From Haloglomus halophilum (GTDB taxonomy: Archaea > Halobacteriota > Halobacteria > Halobacteriales > Haloarculaceae), in NCBI RefSeq assembly GCF_024298885.1, contig NZ_CP101166.1, positions 3,905,149 to 3,969,148 of the forward strand: a DNA stretch of 64,000 nt, given 5' to 3'. Made by a program: the position numbers and the translations under genes. The stretch's first letter is position 1; every line of letters begins with the position of its first letter. This document shows positions 51,573 through 61,214 of this stretch, one piece after another. The notes beneath the pieces are model-generated. The model worked only from the letters and a program-made list of their open reading frames with translations, was not told where the DNA came from and made no database searches.

Positions 51573-52040
51573 GTGGACGTATACGACTCGAACGTCTGGG
51601 TCTGGGGACTCACCGAGAAGGCTCCCGCCGCCGTCGAGAAGATCGACGAAGTCCGGGCAGGTGACCGGTACGTCGGCATCAGCGCCTACATCCACGGCGA
51701 GGTGACCGAAGCCTTCAACCGGGCCGCCAGTGCTGAGAACTCCGAAATCCGGGAGATGAAGCGGGAGTTCAATGTCATCGTCGCCAAACGTCACAACGTC
51801 GAGTTCCCCGGCCACGAGGCCATCGGGAGCATGGACATCCACGAGGTACGACGCCAACAGCCCATCCGACTACTCGCGAGCGCCTGGGGTATCCAGGCGA
51901 AGGATGTCCCTATCATCATGTTCGCAGAGGAACTCTCAGGCGAGACTACCGTGTTCACCACCGACGACCCGCTTGCCGACTTCGATCCCGAACGCGCTGA
52001 CGTCGACGGCGTCGTCGTCGAGCACATTCCGACGGCTTAG
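51573..52040 (+). CDS. PIN-domain ribonuclease toxin (VapC-like)
   Basis: 155 residues from a GTG start. Acidic PIN residues are visible at D5 (VYDSNVW), E43 (HGEVTEAF), D111 (AKDVPIIMFAEE) and D131 (TTDDPLADF). The PIN fold in a small two-gene operon with a short upstream protein is typical of VapC toxins that cleave RNA. Located in the accessory segment behind tRNA-Lys. Ends GVVVEHIPTA. Confidence 0.85.
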   Translation: MDVYDSNVWVWGLTEKAPAAVEKIDEVRAGDRYVGISAYIHGEVTEAFNRAASAENSEIREMKREFNVIVAKRHNVEFPGHEAIGSMDIHEVRRQQPIRLLASAWGIQAKDVPIIMFAEELSGETTVFTTDDPLADFDPERADVDGVVVEHIPTA

Positions 52041-52223
52041 GATGTCAGCGTCTTCGCGTTGTTCTAGAGAAGTACGCAGAATCCGCAACCGTGGTCGCCA
52101 CCGATACCGGTGAACCGCCCGTAAATCGACGTTTCAGTAGTTCGTTTGTCGACGGGTTGCGCGCTTCTACAGAAACATGAATCTCAGAAATCCTCTCAAC
52201 ATGCCGGAGTAGACACAACGGTA

Positions 52224-52643
52224 TCAGTCGGATTCCACTCTGCTGATGGCCTCGCCGAACCGGTAATCGCTGATGTGATTAGCCCGATCCTGGTTTTCCT
52301 TAGAACCCATCCTCTCTAACTCTGTGAAGGTAACCCGCTGGCGCTTCCCACTCGCCTCGCTGACCGGAATATAGAATGTAGCTACCTCATCTTCCGAGTA
52401 GCCTGCGAGCAGATCGACGTACTCCTCATCGTATTGTCCTGCGTCAGCTTGGATGTAGTATCGATTCCCGTCCTCGATCTTCGCCGTCTTGACCTGAATT
52501 CTGTATAAAGCTCCGTCCTTGTCGACGATGAGGTCGTATTGATAATCGTGCCCGAAGGGGAACGACACGCCGTACCCCTTCATCATCAGTTCCGAAGCGA
52601 CGGCTAATTCGGATTTCTCCCCTTGACGGGGGGCATTGGTCAT
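52224..52643 (-). CDS. PD-(D/E)XK nuclease-like protein
   Basis: 139 residues. Small restriction-type fold: GEKSELAVASELMMKGY (E12 and helix), D37 in YQYDLIVDKDG and Q50-x-K52 in RIQVKTAK, a Q-x-K version of the (D/E)xK motif; similar to group I intron/PDDEXK-5-type proteins. Clearly AT-richer than neighbours, consistent with foreign origin. TTTATAATACC lies about 23 nt upstream of the ATG. Confidence 0.72.
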   Translation of the reverse strand: MTNAPRQGEKSELAVASELMMKGYGVSFPFGHDYQYDLIVDKDGALYRIQVKTAKIEDGNRYYIQADAGQYDEEYVDLLAGYSEDEVATFYIPVSEASGKRQRVTFTELERMGSKENQDRANHISDYRFGEAISRVESD

Positions 52644-52910
52644 GCTGCCAATCCCTGCTACGGTATTATAAACATTAACCGCAATCGATGGATCTCAGAG
52701 CCGATATACGTCCTCATCTCCACCAGGAACCGGACAGCCCTCACTTTGACTCCTGCTTCTAATCGGCCTCTGACTGCCCGGTCGCCTCCTGCTCGGCTCA
52801 CTGCTTGACCTTCGGCGGGAATCCGGACCGCACCCGTGGTCTCTCGGATACGCTCACACCCTCTCGATTCTGCGCTTGTCGTCGCCAGTCAGTTTCCACC
52901 GCCCCACAGT

Positions 52911-53099
52911 TCAGTCGCTCGCCCGTAGCTCGACGACACGCCCCCGCGACTCGGGCTCCGCAGTCCGTGTCGGCAGCGTCGCGGTCACGACCTCGTGCTC
53001 CGCGTGGGCCTCGAAGAAGCTCGCACGGCCGGCGACATCGTCGGCGATCTGTTCGGCGGGGCAGGTCCGGCATACACAGTGGAACAGTCCATCGGACAT
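52911..53099 (-). CDS. small conserved haloarchaeal protein with Cys cluster
   Basis: 62 residues starting MSDGLFHCVCRTCPAEQIAD. Three cysteines (HCVCRTC) and a later EAHAEHEV could form a metal site. The rest is a helix and strands ending GRVVELRASD. Function unknown. Start at 53099 chosen since upstream in-frame residues look non-coding. Confidence 0.6.
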   Translation of the reverse strand: MSDGLFHCVCRTCPAEQIADDVAGRASFFEAHAEHEVVTATLPTRTAEPESRGRVVELRASD

Positions 53100-53151
53100 G
53101 GCTCCACCGTCGGTACAAGCGGGTATGAAGGTAGTTACCAATGTCAGGCAG

Positions 53152-53167
53152 CTGAATTTACATTCAG
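53152..53167. promoter_or_regulatory. CTGAAT-TTAC-ATTCAG inverted repeat
   Basis: A perfect six-base inverted repeat about 53 bp upstream of the small Cys-cluster gene (minus strand). It could be an operator or hairpin. The rest of the 53100-53349 gap holds nothing else recognised. Confidence 0.35.
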
Positions 53168-53349
53168 GACTTCGGATAGAGTACCCTCGGCTGTCAGAGT
53201 CCATATGCGGCCAGTTCTCGCCTCGCAGGGCGGATGTCAGCGGCCGGGGTCGTCCCGCGGGAGAGGCGGCATCCTCCGGTCGTTTATGTCTCGGTGAGTC
53301 CGGATAGCGAGCGACTCGCGGCAGAAGGGGTTCTCGTTCGGGACGGTCG

Positions 53350-54837
53350 CTACTCGTTCTGCGGCGAGTAGTTCGGCGCCTCGTCGGTGATCATCACGTC
53401 GTGGGGGTGACCCTCGGTCTGTCCGGCCGCGGAGACGCGGACGAACTCCGAGCGCTCCTTGAACTCGGGGATGGTCTCGGCACCGACGTAGCCCATGCCG
53501 GACTGCATCCCGCCGACGAGCTGATGGAGCTCGTCCGCGAGCGGGCCCTTGTACGGGGTCGCCGCCTCGACGCCCTCCGGGACGTACTCCTCGTCCTCGT
53601 CGTCCTCCTTGAGGTAGCGGTCGCCGCCGCCGCTCTGCATCGCGCCGACGCTCCCCATCCCGCGGTACTGCTTGTAGCGCTTGCCGTTCATCGTGATGAC
53701 CCGACCCGGAGCCTCGTCGGTGCCCGCGAAGTACGAGCCCAGCATGACGGCGTCCGCGCCCGCGGCGATGGCCTTGATGGCGTCACCGGAGTAGCGGATG
53801 CCACCGTCGGCGATGACCGGCACGCCCGCGGGGCCGGCCACGTCGGCGACCTCGGCGACCGCGGTCATCTGGGGCATCCCGGCGCCCGTCACGACGCGGG
53901 TCGTACAGATGGACCCCGGCCCGATGCCGACCTTGACACCGTCGGCGAAGTCGACGACGGCCTCAGCGGCCTCGCGCGTGCCGATGTTCCCGACGACGAC
54001 GTCCGCGTCGACCTCGTTCTTGATGGAGCGGGCACTGTCGATGACGTTCGCGTTGTGCGCGTGGGCACAGTCGATGAAGAGGATGTCCGCGCCGGCGTCG
54101 TCGGCCGCGGTCGCGCGGTCCTCCTCGAACGGGCCGACGGCGACGCCGACGCGGAGGCCGCCCTGCTCGTCGTGGACGGCGTTGTCGTACTCCCGGCGGG
54201 CGAGGATGCCCTGCATCGTGACCAGGCCCGTGAGGCGGTCGTCCTCGTCGACGACGGGGACGCGCTCGATCTTGTGCTCGTACATGAGTTCGAGCGCCTC
54301 GCGGGCGCTGACGCCCTCCTGTGCGGTGACGACCTCGTCGGTCATCGCCTCGCGGACGGCGTCGGTCTCGCCGACCTCGAGGAACGGCCGGATGTCGGTC
54401 GCGGAGATGATGCCCAGGACGCGGTCGTCCTCGTCGACGACCGGCGCGCCGGAGACGCCCTCGCGGCCCATCATCGCGTCGACCTCGCTGACGGTCTGGT
54501 CCGGTTCCGCGGTCACGACATCGCGGATGACCAGTTCGTCGGCACGCTTGACGCGCTCGACGTGCTCGACCGTCTCCTCGACATCCATGTTGCGGTGGAG
54601 GACGCCGATGCCGCCCTGCCGGGCCATCTCGATGGCCAGGTCGGCCTCGGTGACGGTGTCCATCGCGGCCGAGAGGACGGGGATGTTGAGGTCGACGGAC
54701 TTCGAGACGCTCGTCCGGGTGTCGGCCTCGTCGGGCTCGACACGGCTCTCCTTCGGGCGCAGGAGAACGTCGTCGAAGGTCAGCGCCTCCGGTACACGAA
54801 GCTTCTCCGAGAACGGCTGTGGAGCGTCGTTCGCCAT
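53350..54837 (-). CDS. guaB: inosine-5'-monophosphate dehydrogenase
   Basis: 495 residues. N-terminal catalytic start [13 protein letters not shown] and [21 protein letters not shown]; two CBS domains (about 100-215) with [10 protein letters not shown] and [13 protein letters not shown]-site [14 protein letters not shown]; active-site loop [15 protein letters not shown] near residue 310 with the catalytic Cys; flap region [15 protein letters not shown]. First step of GMP synthesis from IMP. Start ATG at 54837 fits family length. Confidence 0.96.
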   Translation of the reverse strand: MANDAPQPFSEKLRVPEALTFDDVLLRPKESRVEPDEADTRTSVSKSVDLNIPVLSAAMDTVTEADLAIEMARQGGIGVLHRNMDVEETVEHVERVKRADELVIRDVVTAEPDQTVSEVDAMMGREGVSGAPVVDEDDRVLGIISATDIRPFLEVGETDAVREAMTDEVVTAQEGVSAREALELMYEHKIERVPVVDEDDRLTGLVTMQGILARREYDNAVHDEQGGLRVGVAVGPFEEDRATAADDAGADILFIDCAHAHNANVIDSARSIKNEVDADVVVGNIGTREAAEAVVDFADGVKVGIGPGSICTTRVVTGAGMPQMTAVAEVADVAGPAGVPVIADGGIRYSGDAIKAIAAGADAVMLGSYFAGTDEAPGRVITMNGKRYKQYRGMGSVGAMQSGGGDRYLKEDDEDEEYVPEGVEAATPYKGPLADELHQLVGGMQSGMGYVGAETIPEFKERSEFVRVSAAGQTEGHPHDVMITDEAPNYSPQNE

Positions 54838-54952
54838 GTCAACGGTGCGGTGTGACCGCCCAAAAACGTTGTGCGACCCGTCGAGCCACGGGAGAGGTGG
54901 GCACACCACGGGCCCCCACACGGGGGCGGCAGCCGACACCCGTTCCGGTCGC

Positions 54953-55858
54953 TCAGCGCGAGACCTCGATGCCGTCCCCCTCGACCGCCACCGAACACTC
55001 GCCACGCTCCTCGAGGTGGCGGGCGTACTCGTAGACGACCATCGTGAGGAAGCCGACGGCGGCGCCCTCCGCCCCCAGCACATCGCTGGCGAACTCGCGG
55101 GCGAAGAAGCTGCCGCGGTCGTCGAGCCAGTCCAGCAGTCGGGACTCCGTCCGCTCGGCCTTCGCGAGGCAGTCATCGATGCGCTCGCGGGGGTTCTCCA
55201 TCGGCGGCCCGTGCATCGGGACCAGCCGGTCGGCCTCCAGCGCCCGCAGCCGCCGGAACGACTGCTTGTAGTCGCCGATATCGCAGTACAGCGGTGCGTA
55301 CATGAAGTGGCCGTTCTCCGAGACGATGTCGCCCGGGAGACAGGTGCCCGAGGGTTCGTGCCAGAAGGTGGCGTGCTGTCCGGAGTGGCCCGGCGTCGAG
55401 AGCACGTCCAGTTCGTACTCGCCCAGCCGGACCGTGTCGCCGTCGGCGAGGACGCGCTCGAACTCGATGCGGTCCTCCTGGTACTCCCGGTCGACCGGGA
55501 AGTAGCTGTCCCACATCGAGTCCGTCGCGCCCAGACCGGCACAGAGCCGCGTCATGTCCGCGCGCGCCTCCAGCAGGTACTCGCGGTAGTCGTGGACGAT
55601 GAACGGGACGCCCTCGAGCGCGACGTGGGGCAGGTCGGCGAGTTCGTCGAGTACCTCGGAGCCGCCGACGTGGTCGATGTGGGGGTGCGTCAGGACGACG
55701 CGCTCGACACCGCCGAGTCGGTCGGGGTCCGATAGCGCCTCGGCGAGGGCCTCGGCCGAGCGGACGTGTCCGGTGTCGATGAGCGTGTCGCCGACCCGGA
55801 GGACGTTGACGCTCGGGCCCCAGGTGGGTTGCGGGAACTCGAACCGCTGGATATCCAT
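54953..55858 (-). CDS. metallo-beta-lactamase-fold hydrolase
   Basis: 301 residues. Metal motif [11 protein letters not shown] (HxHxDH) near residue 58, further ligands in [17 protein letters not shown] near 135 and [13 protein letters not shown] near 155, and PMHGPP near 195. A C-terminal winged-helix-like tail of about 70 residues follows, as in LACTB2-type members. Substrate unknown. Start at 55858. Confidence 0.88.
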   Translation of the reverse strand: MDIQRFEFPQPTWGPSVNVLRVGDTLIDTGHVRSAEALAEALSDPDRLGGVERVVLTHPHIDHVGGSEVLDELADLPHVALEGVPFIVHDYREYLLEARADMTRLCAGLGATDSMWDSYFPVDREYQEDRIEFERVLADGDTVRLGEYELDVLSTPGHSGQHATFWHEPSGTCLPGDIVSENGHFMYAPLYCDIGDYKQSFRRLRALEADRLVPMHGPPMENPRERIDDCLAKAERTESRLLDWLDDRGSFFAREFASDVLGAEGAAVGFLTMVVYEYARHLEERGECSVAVEGDGIEVSR

Positions 55859-55925
55859 GGCGTCCCCAGTCCCGGGAGGGACTAATCGCTTGCCGTGACC
55901 GTGACGGAGGCCGTGGCTGGGCGGC

Positions 55926-56933
55926 TCAGTCGGCGCCGAGTTGCGTCATGTTCTCCAGCCACCCCCGCCCGGCGACCTCGCCGTCCTTCCGCTGTTCGAA
56001 CGGCGACCGGTTCAGCACCGCCCGGTGGCCCGTCTCCTCGTCGGTCCAGTCGACAGGTGTCGTCGCGCCCGGGTCGACGGCGAGGTCGGCGCTCCCCCCG
56101 TCCCAGCCGAGCGTGAGGTCGATGGTCGGCGCCGCGCCGTCGTTCATCCAGGTCCGACCCGTCTCGACACCGAACGCCGGGTCGGCCGACAGGTCGGCGT
56201 CCGTGATGGTGTGGACCTCGTCCCCGTCGAACCAGAACCCGTTGGTGATGACCGGGTCCATCTCGCTGGGCCCGTAGCCGGCGGCCCACGCCGAGAGGTG
56301 GTTGTACGCCGAGCCGTCGTCGAACGAGCCCGATATCCAGAGCCACTCGCCGTCGGTCCAGTCGCGCCGGCCCCAGGAGTGGTCACGCTCGCCGGGGCCC
56401 TCCAGCGCGAGCGTCCGCGCGTCCTCGCCGGTCCCGACCGTGGCCGTCCCCTCGACCTCGGTGGCGACCTCGTAGCGGTCCTCGTCCTCGCCACCCGGCC
56501 AGTCGGTACCCCCCGAGTACAGGAACGGCTCGTGTCGGGCGTGGGTCACGAGCTCGACCTCGATATCGACCGGCTCCCCCGCGCCCGCGACGACCTCGCC
56601 GGCGTCCTCGCAGCGCGCGGCGGTCCCGCCGAAGGCGACGCGCCAGTCCCGGCCGACCTCCTCGGGCACCATCTCGAAGGAGAGATCCGGCGCGTCCACG
56701 GTCAGCCCGTGGACGTGCCGGAGGTCGACCTCGTCGTCACGCAGCCGGTAGACGGTCGCATCCGGGCCCGTCCCCTCCAGCAGGTACGCGAAGACGTTGG
56801 CCGCGTCGCGGTTGGGGTAGAAGCCGATGCGGGCGTGTGCGGCCACGCCGTCACCGACGACATCGAGGTAGTGGCTCTCGGACCAGAACTCGCCGTCGCC
56901 GGGCGCGTGGAAGAACTCGTGCCGTGCGTCCAT
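55926..56933 (-). CDS. CrtC/lipocalin-like protein of unknown function
   Basis: 335 residues starting MDARHEFFHAPGDGEFWSES. Two beta-barrel-like halves with GERDHSWGRRDW near residue 175 and GFWFDGDEVHTITDADL near 240, the pattern of CrtC/AttH-like and DUF7064/7065-type proteins. No signal peptide. Divergent from a phosphotransferase gene 64 bp away, so a shared regulatory region and related function are plausible. Confidence 0.7.
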   Translation of the reverse strand: MDARHEFFHAPGDGEFWSESHYLDVVGDGVAAHARIGFYPNRDAANVFAYLLEGTGPDATVYRLRDDEVDLRHVHGLTVDAPDLSFEMVPEEVGRDWRVAFGGTAARCEDAGEVVAGAGEPVDIEVELVTHARHEPFLYSGGTDWPGGEDEDRYEVATEVEGTATVGTGEDARTLALEGPGERDHSWGRRDWTDGEWLWISGSFDDGSAYNHLSAWAAGYGPSEMDPVITNGFWFDGDEVHTITDADLSADPAFGVETGRTWMNDGAAPTIDLTLGWDGGSADLAVDPGATTPVDWTDEETGHRAVLNRSPFEQRKDGEVAGRGWLENMTQLGAD

Positions 56934-56997
56934 GTCCGGTGCTGCGGTGGATGGGGGATAACGTTTACCACGGGTGGCCCCGCGCTGTAGGGAAGCC

Positions 56998-58137
56998 ATG
57001 GACATCGAGGCGCACGCGGACCGGGTCGGGGACGGGACAGCGCTCGCGGCGGAACTGGAGACGGCCTTCGGGCCGGCCGAGACGGCCGGCATCCGTGAAC
57101 TACCGGGTGGGAACGCCAACGACACGCTCCTCGTCGAGTGGGGCGACGAGTGCTACGTCGTCCGCATTCCGCCGACCTCGACGCCGGCGCCGGAGATGCT
57201 GGCCGACGTGGGACGGGAGTACGCCGCGCTCGCGGCCGTTGCGGAGACAGACGTCCCCGCTCCTCGCCTGCTGCACCGCTGCCGCGACGAGTCGGTCGTC
57301 GGAGACGAGTTCTTCGTGATGGAACTGCTCGACGGGGAGGTCATCGAGGACCGGGTTCCGGACCGGTTCGATTCGCCGGCCGCCCGGGAGCGCATCGTCG
57401 ACGAGACGACCGACGCGCTCGCGGCGTTGCACGACGTGCCCGTACCGGACGCGTTCGACGCGGACCCCGACACACCGGAGGCGTACCTGGAGCGGGAGCT
57501 GCGGACCTACCGCGACCAGCTCGCCTGGGCCGAGGAGCGTACGGCGGAGGAGCGACGGGTGAGTGGCCTGCACGAACTCGCGGACCGGCTGGAGGAGCGT
57601 CTCCCCGAGCGCCCCGCGGACGCGACGGCGTTCGTCCACGGTGACTACAAGCCGGACAACCTCATGTTCGCCCCCGGCGACGAGGCCGACCTCGTGGGCG
57701 TGCTGGACTGGGAGATGGCCGCCCGGGGCGATCCGCTGGCGGACGTGGGCTGGCTCCTCTCGTACTGGGAGCAGGACTCGGACCCGTCCATCATGACCGA
57801 CGAGGTGCGCGAGCGGTACGGCGACCACAACTACTTCGAGATGCTCCGGGTGTTCGTCGAGGACTACTCCGGGTTCACCAGCCACCCGGACTCGCCGGGG
57901 CGCGGCCACATCGTCGACCGCTACGAGGAACGGACGGGCCGAGAGTACCGCCACGACGAGTTCTACCGCGCGCTCGGAACGCTGAAACTGGGTGTCATCA
58001 CGGAGGGGTTCTTCCGGGCGCATCTCGATGACTCCCCGAACGCGAAGCCGACGTATCCCGTGATGCGGATGGTGCCGTTCGTGCTGGCCGAGCAGGGCCG
58101 ACAGATTCTGGATGGCGAGGTCCCGCTCCGGGGGTGA
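56998..58137 (+). CDS. phosphotransferase-family protein (APH/ACAD10 N-like)
   Basis: 379 residues with a protein-kinase-like fold: GGNANDTLLVEWGDECYVVRIPP (ATP loop and Lys region) near 35-60, catalytic VHGDYKPDNLMF near 210-222 and VLDWEMAARGDPLADVGWLL (metal Asp) near 235-255. Related proteins in bacteria often sit with acyl-CoA dehydrogenases. The substrate is unknown. Paired with the divergent CrtC-like gene. Confidence 0.85.
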   Translation: MDIEAHADRVGDGTALAAELETAFGPAETAGIRELPGGNANDTLLVEWGDECYVVRIPPTSTPAPEMLADVGREYAALAAVAETDVPAPRLLHRCRDESVVGDEFFVMELLDGEVIEDRVPDRFDSPAARERIVDETTDALAALHDVPVPDAFDADPDTPEAYLERELRTYRDQLAWAEERTAEERRVSGLHELADRLEERLPERPADATAFVHGDYKPDNLMFAPGDEADLVGVLDWEMAARGDPLADVGWLLSYWEQDSDPSIMTDEVRERYGDHNYFEMLRVFVEDYSGFTSHPDSPGRGHIVDRYEERTGREYRHDEFYRALGTLKLGVITEGFFRAHLDDSPNAKPTYPVMRMVPFVLAEQGRQILDGEVPLRG

Positions 58138-58144
58138 GTCCCGA

Positions 58145-58531
58145 CTACTCCCCGTCGAGAATCGAACCGACCGCGGCGGCGACCTCGTCGAAGTCCCGGA
58201 GTGTGAGCCCGTCGGTCGTCAGGAACACGCCCTCGTCGGCGGTCGTGATCCGACACAGGAACCCGTTCTCGAAGACCCGGATGGTGTACTCGTAATCCCC
58301 GAGTTCGGAGTCACGGTACGCGGTGTTGGCCTGGAAGCCGAGGCTCTCGTGCTCGACGAATCCGGACAGGTCCGCGTCCGAGTCGAGGTCCGAGCGGAGG
58401 TACAGCTGCCTGAAGTCGTCGAGTGTGAAGTACGTGACCGACCGGACCTGGTCGCCGACCGTCGTCCGGCAGGCACTCACGAGTTCCGAGGACCGGGGGT
58501 CGTCTATCGAATCACCCTCGTGTACCGACAT
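58145..58531 (-). CDS. conserved haloarchaeal protein, DUF7522-like
   Basis: 128 residues from MSVHEGDSIDDPRSSELVSAC. A small alpha/beta fold (RSVTYFTLDDFRQLYLRSDLD ... YEYTIRVFENGFLCRITTADEG) as in haloarchaeal DUF7522-type proteins, by memory. No catalytic motif. The start at 58531 is favoured because residues before it overlap a promoter-like region. Stop codon lies 7 bp from the end of the phosphotransferase gene (convergent). Confidence 0.68.
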   Translation of the reverse strand: MSVHEGDSIDDPRSSELVSACRTTVGDQVRSVTYFTLDDFRQLYLRSDLDSDADLSGFVEHESLGFQANTAYRDSELGDYEYTIRVFENGFLCRITTADEGVFLTTDGLTLRDFDEVAAAVGSILDGE

Positions 58532-58632
58532 CTGTGGTTCACCTATCGTGGGTATTGTTCTCACTGAACATAGATTTGTCTGCCACCACGATCACGGGAC
58601 CCAGCGACCCGGAGGAGAGCAGCGAGGGCGGT

Positions 58633-59430
58633 TCACTCCCCGCCGTAACTGAAGTACGAACCGGCGACCAGCGTTCCGGGGGATTCCCCTGCCAGGAACG
58701 CGTCCAGGCCGTCGAGGTCGAAGACGGACGCCGGAGTGCCGAGGTCGAGCAGCGTCCGGACCTTCGCGGCCATCCCGCCCGTCACGTCCGTCGCGGCGCT
58801 CTCGCCGAGCACGTCCGCGACATCGTCGAACGCCTGGATGCGCTCGATGACCGCGCCGTCCCGATCCAGCACGCCCGGTACGTCCGAGCAGAGGCCGACG
58901 CGGTCGGCATCGAGGCCCTCGGCGAGTTCGGTCACGAGTTCGTCGCCCGAGACGACCGTCACGCCCTGGCCGGCCGTCGCGACCACGTCGCCGTGGAGGA
59001 CGGGTACGAACCCCTCCGCGAGGAGGGCGGCCACGGCACCGGCCGGCTGCTGGAACTCGCCGCCGACCCGGTAGCCGGTCGAGAACGGCGCTACCTGGAC
59101 CGCGGGCACCCCGGCGTCGGCCAGCGTGTCGACGACCGCGCGGTTGAGGTCGCGCATCGCGCCGTGGATGTCGCGGACGGCGCTGGCGTCGTGGGTACCG
59201 TCGCTGGTGGTGACGCCGTAGCGCTCGGCGCTCGGGTGGCCGAACGAGCCGCCACCGTGGACGACGACGAGTTCGGCCGGCTCGGGCGTGGTCCCGTCAC
59301 CCTCGCTCCGGTCGCGTCCGTGGACCGCGCCGACCGCGTCCGCGGCCCGTTCGAGCCGTCCCGTGTCGACCTGCTCGACGGCCCCCTTGTCGGTGACGAC
59401 GCTCCCGCCGAGTTTGAGGACGGTGGTCAT
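58633..59430 (-). CDS. ipk: isopentenyl phosphate kinase
   Basis: 265 residues, amino-acid-kinase fold: MTTVLKLGGSVVTDKGA, VVHGGGSFGHPSA with the catalytic His characteristic of IPK, SGDELVTELAEGL, CSDVPGVLD and DVTGGMAAKVRTLL. It converts isopentenyl phosphate to IPP in the archaeal mevalonate pathway. Overlaps the upstream mevalonate kinase gene by four bases, so they are co-translated. Confidence 0.93.
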   Translation of the reverse strand: MTTVLKLGGSVVTDKGAVEQVDTGRLERAADAVGAVHGRDRSEGDGTTPEPAELVVVHGGGSFGHPSAERYGVTTSDGTHDASAVRDIHGAMRDLNRAVVDTLADAGVPAVQVAPFSTGYRVGGEFQQPAGAVAALLAEGFVPVLHGDVVATAGQGVTVVSGDELVTELAEGLDADRVGLCSDVPGVLDRDGAVIERIQAFDDVADVLGESAATDVTGGMAAKVRTLLDLGTPASVFDLDGLDAFLAGESPGTLVAGSYFSYGGE

Positions 59431-60419
59431 GCCTCCCTCCGGACACCGTCGGTGTCGAGTTCGGCCCGGAACGCCTCCTCGCAGCCGGGCGTGTAGTCGA
59501 GCGCGGTCTTCGCGCCCTCGCTGTCGTCGAGCACGACGATGCAGCCACCGCCACCGGCGCCGGTGAGCTTCGCGCCGTAGGCGCCGGCCTCGCGGGCGGC
59601 CCACACCATCGAGTCCAGCGAGCGCGCGGAGACGCCCAGCGCCGACAGGAGGCCGTGGTTGAAGTTCATCAGCTGCCCGAGTTCGTCGAGCGGCGTGTTC
59701 TCGCCCTGGAGCAGCGTCTCGCCCTCCCAGACGAGGTCGCCGATGGCCTCCACCGTGTCGGCGGCGAACGGGTGTCGGTCCCGGAGTTCGCGGACGCCCG
59801 CGACGAGTTCGCCGGTGTCGCCCGCACCGCCGTCGTAGCCCACGACGAACGGGAGGTTGCCCACGCCGTCGAGTTGCCGGCGGTCGTCGCCCTGCACCCG
59901 GACGGCCCCACCCATCGTCGAGCAGAACGTGTCCGCCCGCGAGGCCTGGCCGTCCTGCACGTCGTGTTCGACCCGGAAGGCGCGGTCGGCGAGCGCCTCG
60001 CGGCCGAGTTCGGTCCCGAGTTCGCGCGCCGCCGCGTCGATGGCGGCCACGACCACCGCCGCCGAGGAACCCAGGCCGGCACCCAGCGGGATATCCGACT
60101 CGACGCTGATGTCCAGTCCCGCGTCGGGTGCCTCGGCCGCGTCGCGGGCCTGCTCGACGGCGCCGTCGAGGTAGCCCATCGCGGCCTCGACGAGGTTGTT
60201 CGGCACGTTCAGCTCCGGCGCGTCGCTCTCGCCGCCCCACGCGACGGTGAAGCCGTCGAGCGTGAGGTCGTCGGCGTTCACCCGGACGCGGTCGTCGTCG
60301 CGGCGCTCGACGGTCACACGCGCCCGGCGCTCGATAGCACATGGGACCGCAGGCTCGCCGTAGACGACGGCGTGCTCCCCGAACAGGTACACCTTCCCGG
60401 GGGCCGAGGAGACTGTCAT
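59427..60419 (-). CDS. mvk: mevalonate kinase
   Basis: 330 residues, GHMP kinase. N-terminal SAPGKVYLFGEHAVVYGEPA, ATP loop DIPLGAGLGSSAAVVVA near residue 115-130, and C-terminal KLTGAGGGGCIVVL near residue 285. Phosphorylates mevalonate for isoprenoid lipid synthesis. Followed by ipk, with which it overlaps; the Nudix-like gene is divergent. Confidence 0.94.
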   Translation of the reverse strand: MTVSSAPGKVYLFGEHAVVYGEPAVPCAIERRARVTVERRDDDRVRVNADDLTLDGFTVAWGGESDAPELNVPNNLVEAAMGYLDGAVEQARDAAEAPDAGLDISVESDIPLGAGLGSSAAVVVAAIDAAARELGTELGREALADRAFRVEHDVQDGQASRADTFCSTMGGAVRVQGDDRRQLDGVGNLPFVVGYDGGAGDTGELVAGVRELRDRHPFAADTVEAIGDLVWEGETLLQGENTPLDELGQLMNFNHGLLSALGVSARSLDSMVWAAREAGAYGAKLTGAGGGGCIVVLDDSEGAKTALDYTPGCEEAFRAELDTDGVRREA

Positions 60420-60528
60420 ACCCCCGCGTCGGGTGGGTGGGCACTTGACTCTGACCACACGAGCGGCGGTTGCCGGCCACGCCCTCCGAGCCGACACGCC
60501 CTTGCCGTCGCCGGTCCTCGACCGAGAT

Positions 60529-61077
60529 GTGTACCGCTCGGGCGCCGCCGACCGACTCCGCCGCCACGTCGCCGCCCTCGTCAGCGACCTCGCCGCCGAA
60601 CACGGTGAGCTGGACGTAGTCCGCCGGGGCTGGGAGTGCGAGGCCTCGTCGTACGACGCGCTGGCCGAGACGTTCGAGGCGTTCGACGTGGTCGGTGGCG
60701 CCACCGCACGCGTCCGCGACGCCGAGGGGCGCCTCCTGCTCGTTCGTCACGGAGACAGCTGGGCCGACCCGGGCGACGCCCGGCGCCCCGGCGAGGACTA
60801 CCGCGAGTGCGCCCGTCGGGCCGTCGAATCGGCGACCGGCATCGAGGTCCGCCTGGACGACCTCTCGGAGGTCCACATCCACGTCGCCCGCGACCCGTTC
60901 GACCGCCCACCGCTCCCTGACCCGGCGCTCGTCTTCGAGGCCTCCCCCCGACGCGGCGGGAGTCCCGACCCCACGCCGGGCGACGGCGTCACCGAGGCCG
61001 GCTGGTTCGGCTCCGACGAGTTGCCCGACGACCTGCTGTACGGGGACCTGCGGCCGACGGCGCCGGACGCGCAGTGA
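60529..61077 (+). CDS. Nudix-fold protein with degenerate Nudix box
   Basis: 182 residues if GTG at 60529 is used (YRSGAADRLRRHVAALVSDL); a GTG at 60433 would add 32 residues. The Nudix region reads RRPGEDYRECARRAVESATGIEV: the REx2EExG core is replaced by RAVESATG, so metal-dependent hydrolysis is doubtful. Flanking elements (GGATARVRDAEGRLLLVRHGD and a late AGWF) still fit the fold. It may bind nucleotides without cutting them. Divergent from mvk. Confidence 0.7.
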   Translation: MYRSGAADRLRRHVAALVSDLAAEHGELDVVRRGWECEASSYDALAETFEAFDVVGGATARVRDAEGRLLLVRHGDSWADPGDARRPGEDYRECARRAVESATGIEVRLDDLSEVHIHVARDPFDRPPLPDPALVFEASPRRGGSPDPTPGDGVTEAGWFGSDELPDDLLYGDLRPTAPDAQ

Positions 61078-61214
61078 GTTCCAGCCCAGATAAGACATAT
61101 ATTCGGACAGTCTGCCGATAGTATTCGGATCTCTCGCCGAAAGTCCCAGGTTATCGCCCTACCCGGCACTGTCGCTGGCCGGTCGATGGCTGGAGAACGA
61201 AAGTCGTCGCGCGT

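Noticed and set aside
59427-60704. Extended mevalonate kinase starting at 60704
   Set aside because: The extra residues overlap the divergent gene and lack conservation; MTVSSAPGKVYLFGEHA at 60419 is the family N-terminus.
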